From Microcella flavibacter (GTDB lineage Bacteria > Actinomycetota > Actinomycetes > Actinomycetales > Microbacteriaceae): a stretch of DNA of 64,000 nt. Shown here piece after piece: positions 1 to 7,015 of this stretch; the stretch's first letter is position 1, and each line of letters starts with the position of its first letter. The position numbers and the translations under genes are program-made. The stretch is from NCBI RefSeq assembly GCF_012530535.1, contig NZ_CP051299.1:186001-250000 (forward strand), written 5' to 3'. A model generated the notes under the pieces. The model had not been told where the DNA came from and did no database searches. It saw only the letters and a program-made list of their open reading frames with translations.

Positions 1-232
1 CCGCATCGAGGGCTGGCTGGCGACGCTCTCCGAGGAGGGCGCGCTCGTCGACGGCGACCGCGAGGCCCAGGCGCGCTTCCTGTCGAGCGTCGTCAACGGC
101 CTCTCCGTCGAGCGGGCCCTGCCGATGGATGCCGCTGCCGCAGCCGCGGAGGCCACCACCCTGCGCCTCGCGGTGTCGGCGGTCGTGCGCGAGCGGCAGA
201 CTGGCCGCGACGAGAGAGGAACCCCCCGATGA
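1..232 (+). CDS. C-terminal end of a probable TetR-type regulator (partial)
   Basis: The reading frame is open from the window edge to a TGA that overlaps the ATG of the next gene (ATGA). About 76 residues are visible. They are helical and include a stretch reading FLSSVVNGLSVERAL, which resembles the last ligand-domain helices of TetR-family repressors (typically a 'dGlalqral'-like segment). The DNA-binding domain lies outside the window, so the assignment rests only on this C-terminal look. The stop/start overlap suggests translational coupling with the hydrolase-OsmC gene and possibly control of it. Confidence 0.45.
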   Translation, partial: RIEGWLATLSEEGALVDGDREAQARFLSSVVNGLSVERALPMDAAAAAAEATTLRLAVSAVVRERQTGRDERGTPR

Positions 233-1467
233 CCTTCACGACCGAGCGCGTCGAGTTCACCGGCTCGCAGGGCGACCGCCTCGCGGCCCGCCTCGAGCTG
301 CCGATCGGCACGCCCCGCGCCTACGCCCTCTTCGCCCACTGCTTCACCTGCGGCAAGGACGCCGTCGCCGCCAGCCGCATCGCCCGCGCCCTCACGACCG
401 AGGGCATCGCGGTGCTGCGGTTCGACTTCACCGGGCTCGGGCAGTCGGGCGGCGACTTCGCCAACTCGACGTTCTCGAGCAACATCGACGACCTGCTGAG
501 CGCCGCCGACTTCCTGCGCGACGAGCACCGTGCGCCGAGCATCCTCATCGGGCATTCGCTCGGCGGAGCCGCCGTGCTCGCCGCCGCCAGCCGCATCGCC
601 GAGGTGAGCGCGGTCGTCACCATCGGGGCGCCGGCCGATCCGCAGCACGTCGTGCACCTGCTCGGCGACGACGTGACAGCCATCGAGCGCGACGGCGAAG
701 CCGAGGTCGACCTCGGCGGGCGGCCGTTCCGCATCCGCCGGCAGTTCCTGCACGACCTCGAGCAGCAGCCGCAGCTCGACCGCATCGCCGCGCTCGACGC
801 CGCCCTGCTCGTCATGCACTCGCCCGTCGACGACACCGTCGCAATCGACGACGCGCGCGTCATCTTCGAGGCGGCGCGGCATCCGAAGTCGTTCGTCGCC
901 CTCGACGGCGCCGACCACCTGCTCACCGACCGCGCCGACGCCGAGTACGCGGCCGGCATCATCGGCGCGTGGGTGGGCCGGTACGCGGGCCTGCCCGCCC
1001 CCGCTGACACGGCTCGGGATGCTGCGCCCGCGCTCCCCGAAGGGCACGTCCGCGTGGCCGAAGTGGCCCCCGACGGCTTCGCGCAGACCGTCACGGCGGG
1101 GGGCCACCTGTTCGCCGCCGACGAGCCGCACCCGATCGGCACCGACTCGGGAGCGAACCCCTACGAGCTGCTGCTCGCCGGCCTCGGCGCGTGCACGTCG
1201 ATGACGATCCGCATGTACGCGAACCGCAAGAAGTGGCCGCTCGAGCACGTGAGCGTCGATCTCAGCCACTCGCGCACGCACGCCAACGACTGCGAGCGCT
1301 GCGACGAGTCGACGCAGGCCCTCGAGCACATCGACCGCACCATCACCCTGGTCGGTGAGCTCACCGACGAGCAGCGCGCGGCGATCCTCGTCATCGCGGA
1401 CAAGTGCCCGGTGCACCGCACGCTGCACGCCGGGGTGGTGGTGTCGACGCGGCTCGGCGGCTCCTAG
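229..1467 (+). CDS. Alpha/beta hydrolase-OsmC family fusion protein
   Basis: A 412-residue two-domain protein. Residues 1 to about 250 form an alpha/beta hydrolase with the nucleophile elbow GHSLGG near residue 106 and a late histidine in GADHLL. Residues from about 270 form an OsmC/Ohr-type domain with the two redox cysteines of that family visible in GLGACTSM and ADKCPVHRTL. OsmC-like proteins reduce organic hydroperoxides through a cysteine pair. The fused hydrolase may supply or release the acyl substrate, which is an inference. This fusion is a known architecture in proteobacteria and actinobacteria. The start ATG overlaps the upstream stop, and the stop overlaps by a few bases the stop of the convergent oxidoreductase gene. 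Confidence 0.9.
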   Translation: MTFTTERVEFTGSQGDRLAARLELPIGTPRAYALFAHCFTCGKDAVAASRIARALTTEGIAVLRFDFTGLGQSGGDFANSTFSSNIDDLLSAADFLRDEHRAPSILIGHSLGGAAVLAAASRIAEVSAVVTIGAPADPQHVVHLLGDDVTAIERDGEAEVDLGGRPFRIRRQFLHDLEQQPQLDRIAALDAALLVMHSPVDDTVAIDDARVIFEAARHPKSFVALDGADHLLTDRADAEYAAGIIGAWVGRYAGLPAPADTARDAAPALPEGHVRVAEVAPDGFAQTVTAGGHLFAADEPHPIGTDSGANPYELLLAGLGACTSMTIRMYANRKKWPLEHVSVDLSHSRTHANDCERCDESTQALEHIDRTITLVGELTDEQRAAILVIADKCPVHRTLHAGVVVSTRLGGS

Positions 1468-1928
1468 GCCGCATCGCTCGGGCGCGTGATGCGCAGGATG
1501 AGCCGGTCGGCGAGGGTCTCGCCGGGGGCGAGGCGGCTCTCGGCGTGGCGGCGCTCCATGGCGATGATGGCGTCGAACTCGGTGCCGTACTTGGCGCGGA
1601 ACGCATCGACGGCGTGGGGGAAGGCGCTGTCCTCTCCGGCGATCTCGGCGCGAGCATCCACTGTCGGTGCGTCGGGGGCGACGGCGCCCATGCGTCCGCA
1701 GACGGTGAGCTGCACCCGCGGATCGTTGCGCAGGCGCTTGACCTTGCCGCTCGCTGGGGGAGTGGTGACGAGCAGGGCGTCGCCGTCGCGCACCACCCAG
1801 ACCGTCGTCGGCACGCGCACGCCGCTGCGGCGGAACGTCGAGAGCAGCACGAAGTCGGCGTCGCCGAGGGCGCTCCACTGCGCGTCGGTCGGCGCGGTCG
1901 CGGCGGGGGTGGGGGCGTGCTCGGTCAC
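1464..1928 (-). CDS. PPOX-class (split-barrel) F420- or FMN-dependent oxidoreductase
   Basis: A 154-residue protein of the pyridoxamine 5'-phosphate oxidase-like split-barrel fold. The order of elements matches the PPOX F420-dependent family: an N-terminal strand FVLLSTFRRSG, then VPTTVWVVRDGDALLV, then a basic VKRLRNDPRVQL segment that normally contacts the cofactor phosphate. The GTG start at 1928 is preferred because AGGAG sits a few bases upstream; an ATG eight codons earlier is possible. These enzymes use deazaflavin F420 or FMN to reduce small molecules; the substrate cannot be read from sequence. It is convergent with the hydrolase-OsmC gene. Confidence 0.75.
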   Translation of the reverse strand: MTEHAPTPAATAPTDAQWSALGDADFVLLSTFRRSGVRVPTTVWVVRDGDALLVTTPPASGKVKRLRNDPRVQLTVCGRMGAVAPDAPTVDARAEIAGEDSAFPHAVDAFRAKYGTEFDAIIAMERRHAESRLAPGETLADRLILRITRPSDAA

Positions 1929-2004
1929 GGGGCTCCTGGGGGTCGGCGGCACGTCACCCTAGCGGCCGCGGGTGGCCGGCTCGGGGTGAGTGCGACCGGC
2001 ACGC

Positions 2005-2100
2005 TCACGCCTCGATCGTGCCCGCGATGACGGTCGTCGTCGTGCCGCCGACCCAGACCGCGCCGGCTTCGTCGACCTCGAGCGCGACGATGCCCGACCG
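2005..2100 (-). pseudogene. Vestigial 3' end of a phzF-like gene
   Basis: These 96 bp match 3767-3862, the 3' end of the intact phzF-like gene, with 8 mismatches by eye. They would encode the last roughly 31 residues of PhzF, ending in VIAGTIEA and the stop, with mostly synonymous or conservative changes. Similarity stops abruptly at 2100. The fragment is in the same orientation as the intact gene and together the two copies bracket the two-gene GTPase cassette. Confidence 0.85.
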
Positions 2101-2193
2101 CTGGCGCAGTCCCCGATCAGCGGCCGACTTGGCACGAGTTCCGGTCCGAGGCGTTTTATCGGGTTGGCGAATCGTCAAGCAACATCTGGGCCA

Positions 2194-2544
2194 TCACTGC
2201 AGAGCGTCCGGTGCCGGGCCAGCCGGCTTGTCCCATATCGCTTCGTACTGACCGCTCACAGCCGGCCAAAGCAGCGCTCGCGCATCCTGGAGGTCGCGAA
2301 TATCTGAGGTTTTAGAATCGAGGATGACAAAGTCGTGCGGAATCAACCGCCCGGCCCTATCCGTACGGCCTTCAGGATCGGGAAACCGGACAGCGATGGT
2401 GCCTCCTGACCGTCTGAAGGCCACCGGAGAGGCTTCGATCCCTGCGAACGCCGCTTCGTAGATTTCCAAGGGGTTCGTAACTCCTCCAGTGGAGATGAAT
2501 CGGAAACCCCATGTCCTTCCGCGCGTTGCCCAGATAAAGATCAC
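2194..2544 (-). CDS. Hypothetical protein encoded with the GTPase
   Basis: A 116-residue protein I do not recognise. It starts with GTG overlapping the TGA of the GTPase gene (GTGA), so the two are very probably translationally coupled. The sequence mixes short beta-like segments (MIFIWATRGRTWGFRFI, TIAVRFPDPEG, HDFVILDSK) with a C-terminal helical part. No signal peptide, membrane segment or metal motif is visible. Coupling to a P-loop GTPase suggests a partner or effector, which is inference only. Confidence 0.6.
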   Translation of the reverse strand: MIFIWATRGRTWGFRFISTGGVTNPLEIYEAAFAGIEASPVAFRRSGGTIAVRFPDPEGRTDRAGRLIPHDFVILDSKTSDIRDLQDARALLWPAVSGQYEAIWDKPAGPAPDALQ

Positions 2545-3683
2545 TTGGGGCTTTCTAGCAGCACCCGCTCTTCGACGGCGCGGTCGAGGTCAAGCCGAAA
2601 GCCGAGCAGTACGGCGGTGAGGAAGTCGTGACGCTCTAGCGCCTTTTCATAGGCTTCTTGCACCTTGGCGGTCCCGTGCTCAAGCACGGGTTCAGAGAGG
2701 AAAGACGCCAAGACGGCAACGAGCTTGAACTTCCCCGACAGGTTGAGTCCACCCAGGAACGAGACGGCAGTACCCGCGTTCTTCATCAACTCAGTGGCGA
2801 CCTTTCCGCCGGAGCGGAGCGCTTTTGCCCATCGAACGTTGCGCGAAAGGGGCAACATCGCGGCGATAGGCAGAATCAACCGCACGCCAATCTGTCGGTC
2901 GACATCAATTTTTCCGGGTTGGAATTGCGCCGAGGAAAGCAAGACGAAGTCCTCACCGAGGGAGAACGCCTCGGGCTCTTCAGCGAACGCCGCTAGCTCG
3001 TTCTGGAGCAAGTTGATCTCCTGGCCGACCTTCTCGACCAGCAGGTCTCGGAACTCCGTCACGTTCATTTCCGGCAGCAGGTCCGCCTTCGACAAGCCGA
3101 ACGTCCAAACGCGAGGGAACCGCGCAAGCCGTTGACCATCGGGTAGCAATTCACTTCGAACGCGAGAGACGTGCCGCGTGTAGTTCGCGAGCAGAGCCTT
3201 CAGGTAACGCTCTTCCTCTCCGGCGTTGACCAGCAAGTTCTGCGCGTCGACGAGAAGTATCGCCACGTCCGCGCCCACAAGCTCGCTGAAGGTGTCGGCA
3301 CGCCGCTTCAGCTCCTCCGGCGTGGAGGGGTCCTCTTCGAGCCACTCGCCTGGGTAATCGTGCCAAACAAGACGCAGTTCCTCCTTGCCGGAAGGCTTAC
3401 CCCTTTTCACTGCCGTAGGCCGCTGCCTCACCGAGAACACGTACTTCGTCGCCGAAAACCGATTCGTTGCTGGAGTGGTGGCGGTTTTCTTCATGCCGAG
3501 GAAGTTTTGGTGGAGACGGCGGCCTTGTGCGGTGTCGGTGGCGTCGATGCCGTAAAGACTCTCGTTCAAAAATTCCGGCTCTAGGGCAGCCCCGTAGAAC
3601 GATGAAAGGAGGACTGTCTTGCCGCTGCCGGATTCGCCGAACACGGCAATTTGCTGCTCTCGAGCAACCTTGGAAGGCTTCAT
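2541..3683 (-). CDS. TRAFAC/YcjX-like P-loop GTPase
   Basis: A 380-residue protein with a clear nucleotide-binding domain in its N-terminal half. The P-loop GESGSGKT lies near residue 15, a DYPGEWL segment (DxxG switch II) near residue 108, a hydrophobic strand ADVAILLVDAQ near 135, and GLSKADLL as the guanine-specificity motif in place of NKxD. DYPGEWL recalls YcjX-type and other stress or conflict-associated GTPases. The C-terminal third is helical with glycine-rich, possibly membrane-seeking segments. The start at MKPSK (3683) was chosen because similarity to a P-loop protein begins there; an ATG at 3722 is also open. The gene sits alone with its small partner between two phzF-end repeats. 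Confidence 0.7.
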   Translation of the reverse strand: MKPSKVAREQQIAVFGESGSGKTVLLSSFYGAALEPEFLNESLYGIDATDTAQGRRLHQNFLGMKKTATTPATNRFSATKYVFSVRQRPTAVKRGKPSGKEELRLVWHDYPGEWLEEDPSTPEELKRRADTFSELVGADVAILLVDAQNLLVNAGEEERYLKALLANYTRHVSRVRSELLPDGQRLARFPRVWTFGLSKADLLPEMNVTEFRDLLVEKVGQEINLLQNELAAFAEEPEAFSLGEDFVLLSSAQFQPGKIDVDRQIGVRLILPIAAMLPLSRNVRWAKALRSGGKVATELMKNAGTAVSFLGGLNLSGKFKLVAVLASFLSEPVLEHGTAKVQEAYEKALERHDFLTAVLLGFRLDLDRAVEERVLLESPK

Positions 3684-3766
3684 GACTTGACGATAAGGGA
3701 CCGTTGATCCCCTCGCGATCATCCGAGAGCGCCAGCCTGCATCGGCGCAGCCGGTAGCTGCTCTTG

Positions 3767-4630
3767 TCACGCCTCGATCGTGCCCGCGATGACGGTGGTC
3801 GTCGCCCCGCCGACCCAGACCGCGCCGGCCTCATCGACCTCAAGCGTGACGACGCCCGACCGGCCGAGCCGGGTGCCCTGCGTGGCCGTCCACAGCCCAC
3901 CGGCCGGCGCGAGCCCGTTATGCACGAGCCACTGCGCGACGGAGGCGTGCAGGCTGCCGGTGACCGGATCCTCCGCGACGTCGATGCGGGGGGCGAAGGC
4001 GCGCAGCTCGTAGGCGTGGCCGGCGCGGGCCCGCTCCGAGCCCGGCGGGTGGGTGCCGAGCACCCCGAGCATCACGTCGGGCAAGCCCGAGAAGTCGGGC
4101 GCGAGGTCGAGCACCTGCTGCGCGTCGGCCAGGCGCAGTGCCGACCATCCCGGACCGTTGTCGACCCACTGGTGCCCGATCACCTGTTCGCGGTCGATGC
4201 CGAGCGCGTTGACGAACCGCGACAGCGCGGGCTCGTCGATCGGGCCGCTGCGTCGGGTCGGCGGGGCGGCGAACGCCAGGCGCTGCCCGTCGCGGCGCAC
4301 CTCGATGAGCCCGGCCATGCACTCCTGCACCACGACCCCCTCGTCGCGCGGGCGCCCACCGTGCTCGAGCCACGCGTGCGCGGTTCCGAGCGTCGGATGC
4401 CCCGCGAACGGCAGCTCCCCGCCCGGCGTGAAGATGCGCACCCGGTAGTCGGCGTCTCCCGTCGTCGGCGGCAGCACGAAGGTGGTCTCGCTGAGGTTCG
4501 TCCACCGGGCGATGCGCTGCATGCCAACCTCGTCGAGCCCCTCGCCGTCGAGCACGACCGCTACCGGGTTGCCCCCGAACGCGGTCGCTCCGAAGACGTC
4601 GACCTGGCGGAAGGGGCGGGTGCGGGTCAT
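3767..4630 (-). CDS. PhzF family isomerase/epimerase-like protein
   Basis: A 287-residue protein with family hallmarks: an N-terminal QVDVFGATAFGGNPVAVVLDG, an ARWTNLSETTFV segment containing the catalytic-type glutamate, PFAGHPTLGTAHAW, and the late AEDPVTGSLHASVAQWL repeat of the two-fold pseudosymmetric fold. PhzF proteins are diaminopimelate-epimerase-like enzymes; PhzF itself isomerises DHHA in phenazine synthesis, but most homologues have unknown substrates and no other phenazine genes are present here. The ATG at 4630 is preceded by GGAG. The 3' end is duplicated at 2005-2100. Confidence 0.85.
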   Translation of the reverse strand: MTRTRPFRQVDVFGATAFGGNPVAVVLDGEGLDEVGMQRIARWTNLSETTFVLPPTTGDADYRVRIFTPGGELPFAGHPTLGTAHAWLEHGGRPRDEGVVVQECMAGLIEVRRDGQRLAFAAPPTRRSGPIDEPALSRFVNALGIDREQVIGHQWVDNGPGWSALRLADAQQVLDLAPDFSGLPDVMLGVLGTHPPGSERARAGHAYELRAFAPRIDVAEDPVTGSLHASVAQWLVHNGLAPAGGLWTATQGTRLGRSGVVTLEVDEAGAVWVGGATTTVIAGTIEA

Positions 4631-4796
4631 CAGCTGCTCCGTTCGAGGGGTGGATGCTCGCGCCATGCTAGATCCGCCCACCGACGCCGCACCGCTCGCC
4701 GCTACCCGCGTGCCCCTCGGCACGGCCCGCGACGAATTAGCGAGGATTCATCGCGCGTTCATGTCGTCTCGCGGCTTCGGCCGGTACGCTTCAGCC

Positions 4797-5096
4797 ATGG
4801 AATGGTGGGGGTGGGCTCTGATCGCGCTGGGCGCGCTCGCCCTCGTCGCGCTCGCGCACCGCCTCGGCTGGATCGACCTCAGCGACAAGTCGCGCCGCGG
4901 CGGCGGCGGCCCCGGAGTGCTCGGCATCGGCGACGAGGTCTTCCACCCCACCCGCCACGAGGCGCAGGTCGAGCTCGACCGCCAGACCTCGCTGCCCGCG
5001 CCCGCCCCCGTTCCGGGCGACGGCCCGCTGGGCATCGTGAATGCTCCCGCCGACGAGCACGGATACGCCGGGCGCCTCCGCATCCAGGTCGACTGA
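4797..5096 (+). CDS. Small single-pass membrane protein, function unknown
   Basis: A 99-residue protein with an N-terminal membrane helix (residues about 4-20, WWGWALIALGALALVALA) followed by a polar segment HRLGWIDLSDKSRRGGGG and a proline-rich tail. No enzymatic motif is visible. The part after the membrane helix recurs as a decayed copy at 15239-15328, which supports this being a genuine gene whose copies take part in recombination. I do not know the family. Confidence 0.65.
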   Translation: MEWWGWALIALGALALVALAHRLGWIDLSDKSRRGGGGPGVLGIGDEVFHPTRHEAQVELDRQTSLPAPAPVPGDGPLGIVNAPADEHGYAGRLRIQVD

Positions 5097-5313
5097 AGTT
5101 CTTAAAGCGTTCGATCGCGTCGCGGCCGCAAGTCGGCGTCGGCAACCCAGCCTGGGCCTGAGATGGCGTGCGAGTGCAATGGATGTCATCCTCCCCCCAA
5201 TTTTCGTGGCCGTTCATTGCGCGACCGGTCGGCGATAACGACACACACCATGCACTCCGAACGACCGGTGCCCGCGGTGGTAGAAACAAGCACGACAATC
5301 CCGAGGAGACAGC

Positions 5314-6174
5314 GTGATTCGCTTCGAAGATTTCATGCCGGTGCCTGATCCGGGACGTACAAAAGTGAAGTTAAACATTCGAGCTGGTTCCGGCGGTGCT
5401 GCCGCTTGGGACCTTCTCCTGGCGGATGACCCGGATGAGTGGCTCAACATGACCCGCCACCGCGAGTTGCATCAAAACAACAACATGGGCAGCGCAAGCT
5501 ATGTGCTTACCTTCGCTCAGTATTACCCGTACGGGCCGCAGTACTTTATTTTCGGCGGGTTCTTTCGCGTGCAGCCTGTGATACCGACCCTGATCGGTGG
5601 CTCAGGCTATGAGCTAGAGCCTCTCGCACAATATTCCGAGTACGTCAAGCGGCTCATCATTAAGCTTGACCGCCCTGTGGGTCGCGACCTCTACCTTCGC
5701 TGGTACGACAAGATCCAGGCGAGCAAACTCAACCCGAAGGTCTACGAACTCGCTCCCGACACGAAGCTCGGCACGTTCCCTGGCTACCAAAACCTCCGAG
5801 TCAAGCATGAGAGCCTTCAACGGATCATCGCGAATGACGAACCCAGTTGGAAGGACGCACTCTCGAGCGTCAAGGGCGTCTACGTCATCACAGATCTCAG
5901 CTCCGGGAGGCTCTACGTCGGTTCCGCCTCGGGAGAAGCGAACGGTCTTTGGCAGAGGTGGTCTAGCTACGCGAACCTGCGGAACCTGACAGGTGGAAAC
6001 CAGGAGCTGGAGAGGCTCCGGGCCGAGCTTGGTGATGCGCATATCGTCGAGAATTTTCAGTACTCCATCCTTGAGATCTTCGACCCGAAGACCAGCCGCG
6101 AGACAATCCTCAAACGTGAGTCCTTTTGGAAGCTTGCGCTGGACAGCCGCAATCACGGCATGAATATGAACTGA
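5314..6174 (+). CDS. GIY-YIG domain protein with an uncharacterised N-terminal domain
   Basis: A 286-residue protein. The C-terminal 110 residues match a GIY-YIG nuclease core: GVYVITDLSSGRLYVGSA, then LWQRWSSYA with the expected arginine, and a late glutamate in ILKRESFWKLAL followed by NHGMNMN. The first 170 residues are not recognised; they have charged and aromatic segments (YYPYGPQYFIFGGFFRV) and may give DNA or partner specificity. The GTG start follows GAGGAGA. Base composition is visibly less G+C-rich than the flanks, and the gene stands alone beside an ADP-ribose locus, so recent acquisition and a restriction-like role are plausible but inferred. Confidence 0.8.
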   Translation: MIRFEDFMPVPDPGRTKVKLNIRAGSGGAAAWDLLLADDPDEWLNMTRHRELHQNNNMGSASYVLTFAQYYPYGPQYFIFGGFFRVQPVIPTLIGGSGYELEPLAQYSEYVKRLIIKLDRPVGRDLYLRWYDKIQASKLNPKVYELAPDTKLGTFPGYQNLRVKHESLQRIIANDEPSWKDALSSVKGVYVITDLSSGRLYVGSASGEANGLWQRWSSYANLRNLTGGNQELERLRAELGDAHIVENFQYSILEIFDPKTSRETILKRESFWKLALDSRNHGMNMN

Positions 6175-6247
6175 GATCTCGGTTCGCGGTCGGTCGCCGT
6201 GCCCGTTCTGATTCACGCATTTTGCGCGATGATGCGAGAATCCACGC

Positions 6248-7009
6248 GTGACTGATCGCTCGCCGTCGACCGGCCGACCATTGACCGACTTCCCGCGTCC
6301 ATCGGTCGCCGTCGACACCGCGGTGTTCGCTGTCGACAGCGGCGAGTTGTGCGTAGTGCTGGTCGAGGGTGAGAAGGGTCGCCGCCGACTGCCCGGCACC
6401 TTCCTGCACGAGGGGGAGACCCTCGCCGATGCGGTGACTCGCTGCCTCCGAGACAAGGCAGGCATCAGCGGCGGCGGGCCGCGGCAGCTGCACGTGTTCG
6501 ATGCACCGCAGCGCGACGATCGCGGGTGGGTGCTGTCAGTCGCCCACGCGATGGCGCTCCGAGGTGAGGGCGTCCCCCTCGACCGGCTCGTCCCGATCGA
6601 TCGCGCCGACCCGCTCGACTTCGACCACGCGCACATCCTCGCTGTCGCGGTCGAGCGCATCCGAGCCGACTATGCGACCGTTCCCGACCCGTGGGGGCTT
6701 ATGCCAGACGAGTTCACGTTGCGAGAGCTGCTGATGCTCCACAACGCCGTCGACCCTTCGACACCTCGCCGGGACACGTTCCGCCGCATGATGGAGCCGC
6801 TCCTCGTGGAGACCGGGCGACTCCAGCTCGGAACGGTCGGCAAGCCGTCCCGGATCTTCCGCAAGCCGACAGCGGAGGAGCTCGATGCGCGTCGCGCGCG
6901 CCACGCTCAGGCAGTGCGCAGCGGCGCACGACGAACGTCCCGGTCTCGACTGGACGAGATTCCCGCCGACCGCACGATCACGAACCGCACGCAGCCGCGC
7001 GACGCCTGA
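6248..7009 (+). CDS. NrtR-like regulator: degenerate Nudix domain plus winged helix
   Basis: A 253-residue protein with an N-terminal Nudix fold (SVAVDTAVFAVDSGELCVVLVEG) and a C-terminal winged-helix segment FTLRELLMLHNAV followed by RRDTFRRMMEPLL and GKPSRIFR, the arrangement of NrtR-type repressors. The Nudix box is damaged: where REUxEExGU is expected the sequence reads RCLRDKAGI, so the metal-binding glutamates are lost. In NrtR proteins such domains bind ADP-ribose or related nucleotides as effectors. The gene converges on an ADP-ribosylglycohydrolase gene with a 6-bp gap. I infer a transcription factor that senses ADP-ribose for this locus; an unusual hydrolase is the alternative. Confidence 0.75.
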   Translation: MTDRSPSTGRPLTDFPRPSVAVDTAVFAVDSGELCVVLVEGEKGRRRLPGTFLHEGETLADAVTRCLRDKAGISGGGPRQLHVFDAPQRDDRGWVLSVAHAMALRGEGVPLDRLVPIDRADPLDFDHAHILAVAVERIRADYATVPDPWGLMPDEFTLRELLMLHNAVDPSTPRRDTFRRMMEPLLVETGRLQLGTVGKPSRIFRKPTAEELDARRARHAQAVRSGARRTSRSRLDEIPADRTITNRTQPRDA

Positions 7010-7015
7010 TCGCGC

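Larger units (their letters stand above)
2005..3862. repeat. Direct-repeat pair (2005-2100 and 3767-3862) flanking the GTPase cassette
   Basis: The 96-bp repeats bracket roughly 1.67 kb (2101-3766) that holds only the two co-oriented genes of the cassette. The interior looks less G+C-rich than its flanks, and both genes point the same way as phzF. This is the layout expected when a foreign segment integrates at the 3' end of a gene and carries its own copy of that end. No integrase is present, so the mechanism is open. Confidence 0.7.

Noticed and set aside
2005-2307. Plus-strand frames over the phzF remnant as small genes
   Set aside because: They are the antisense of the phzF end joined to unrelated sequence and recur at 3780 for the same reason.
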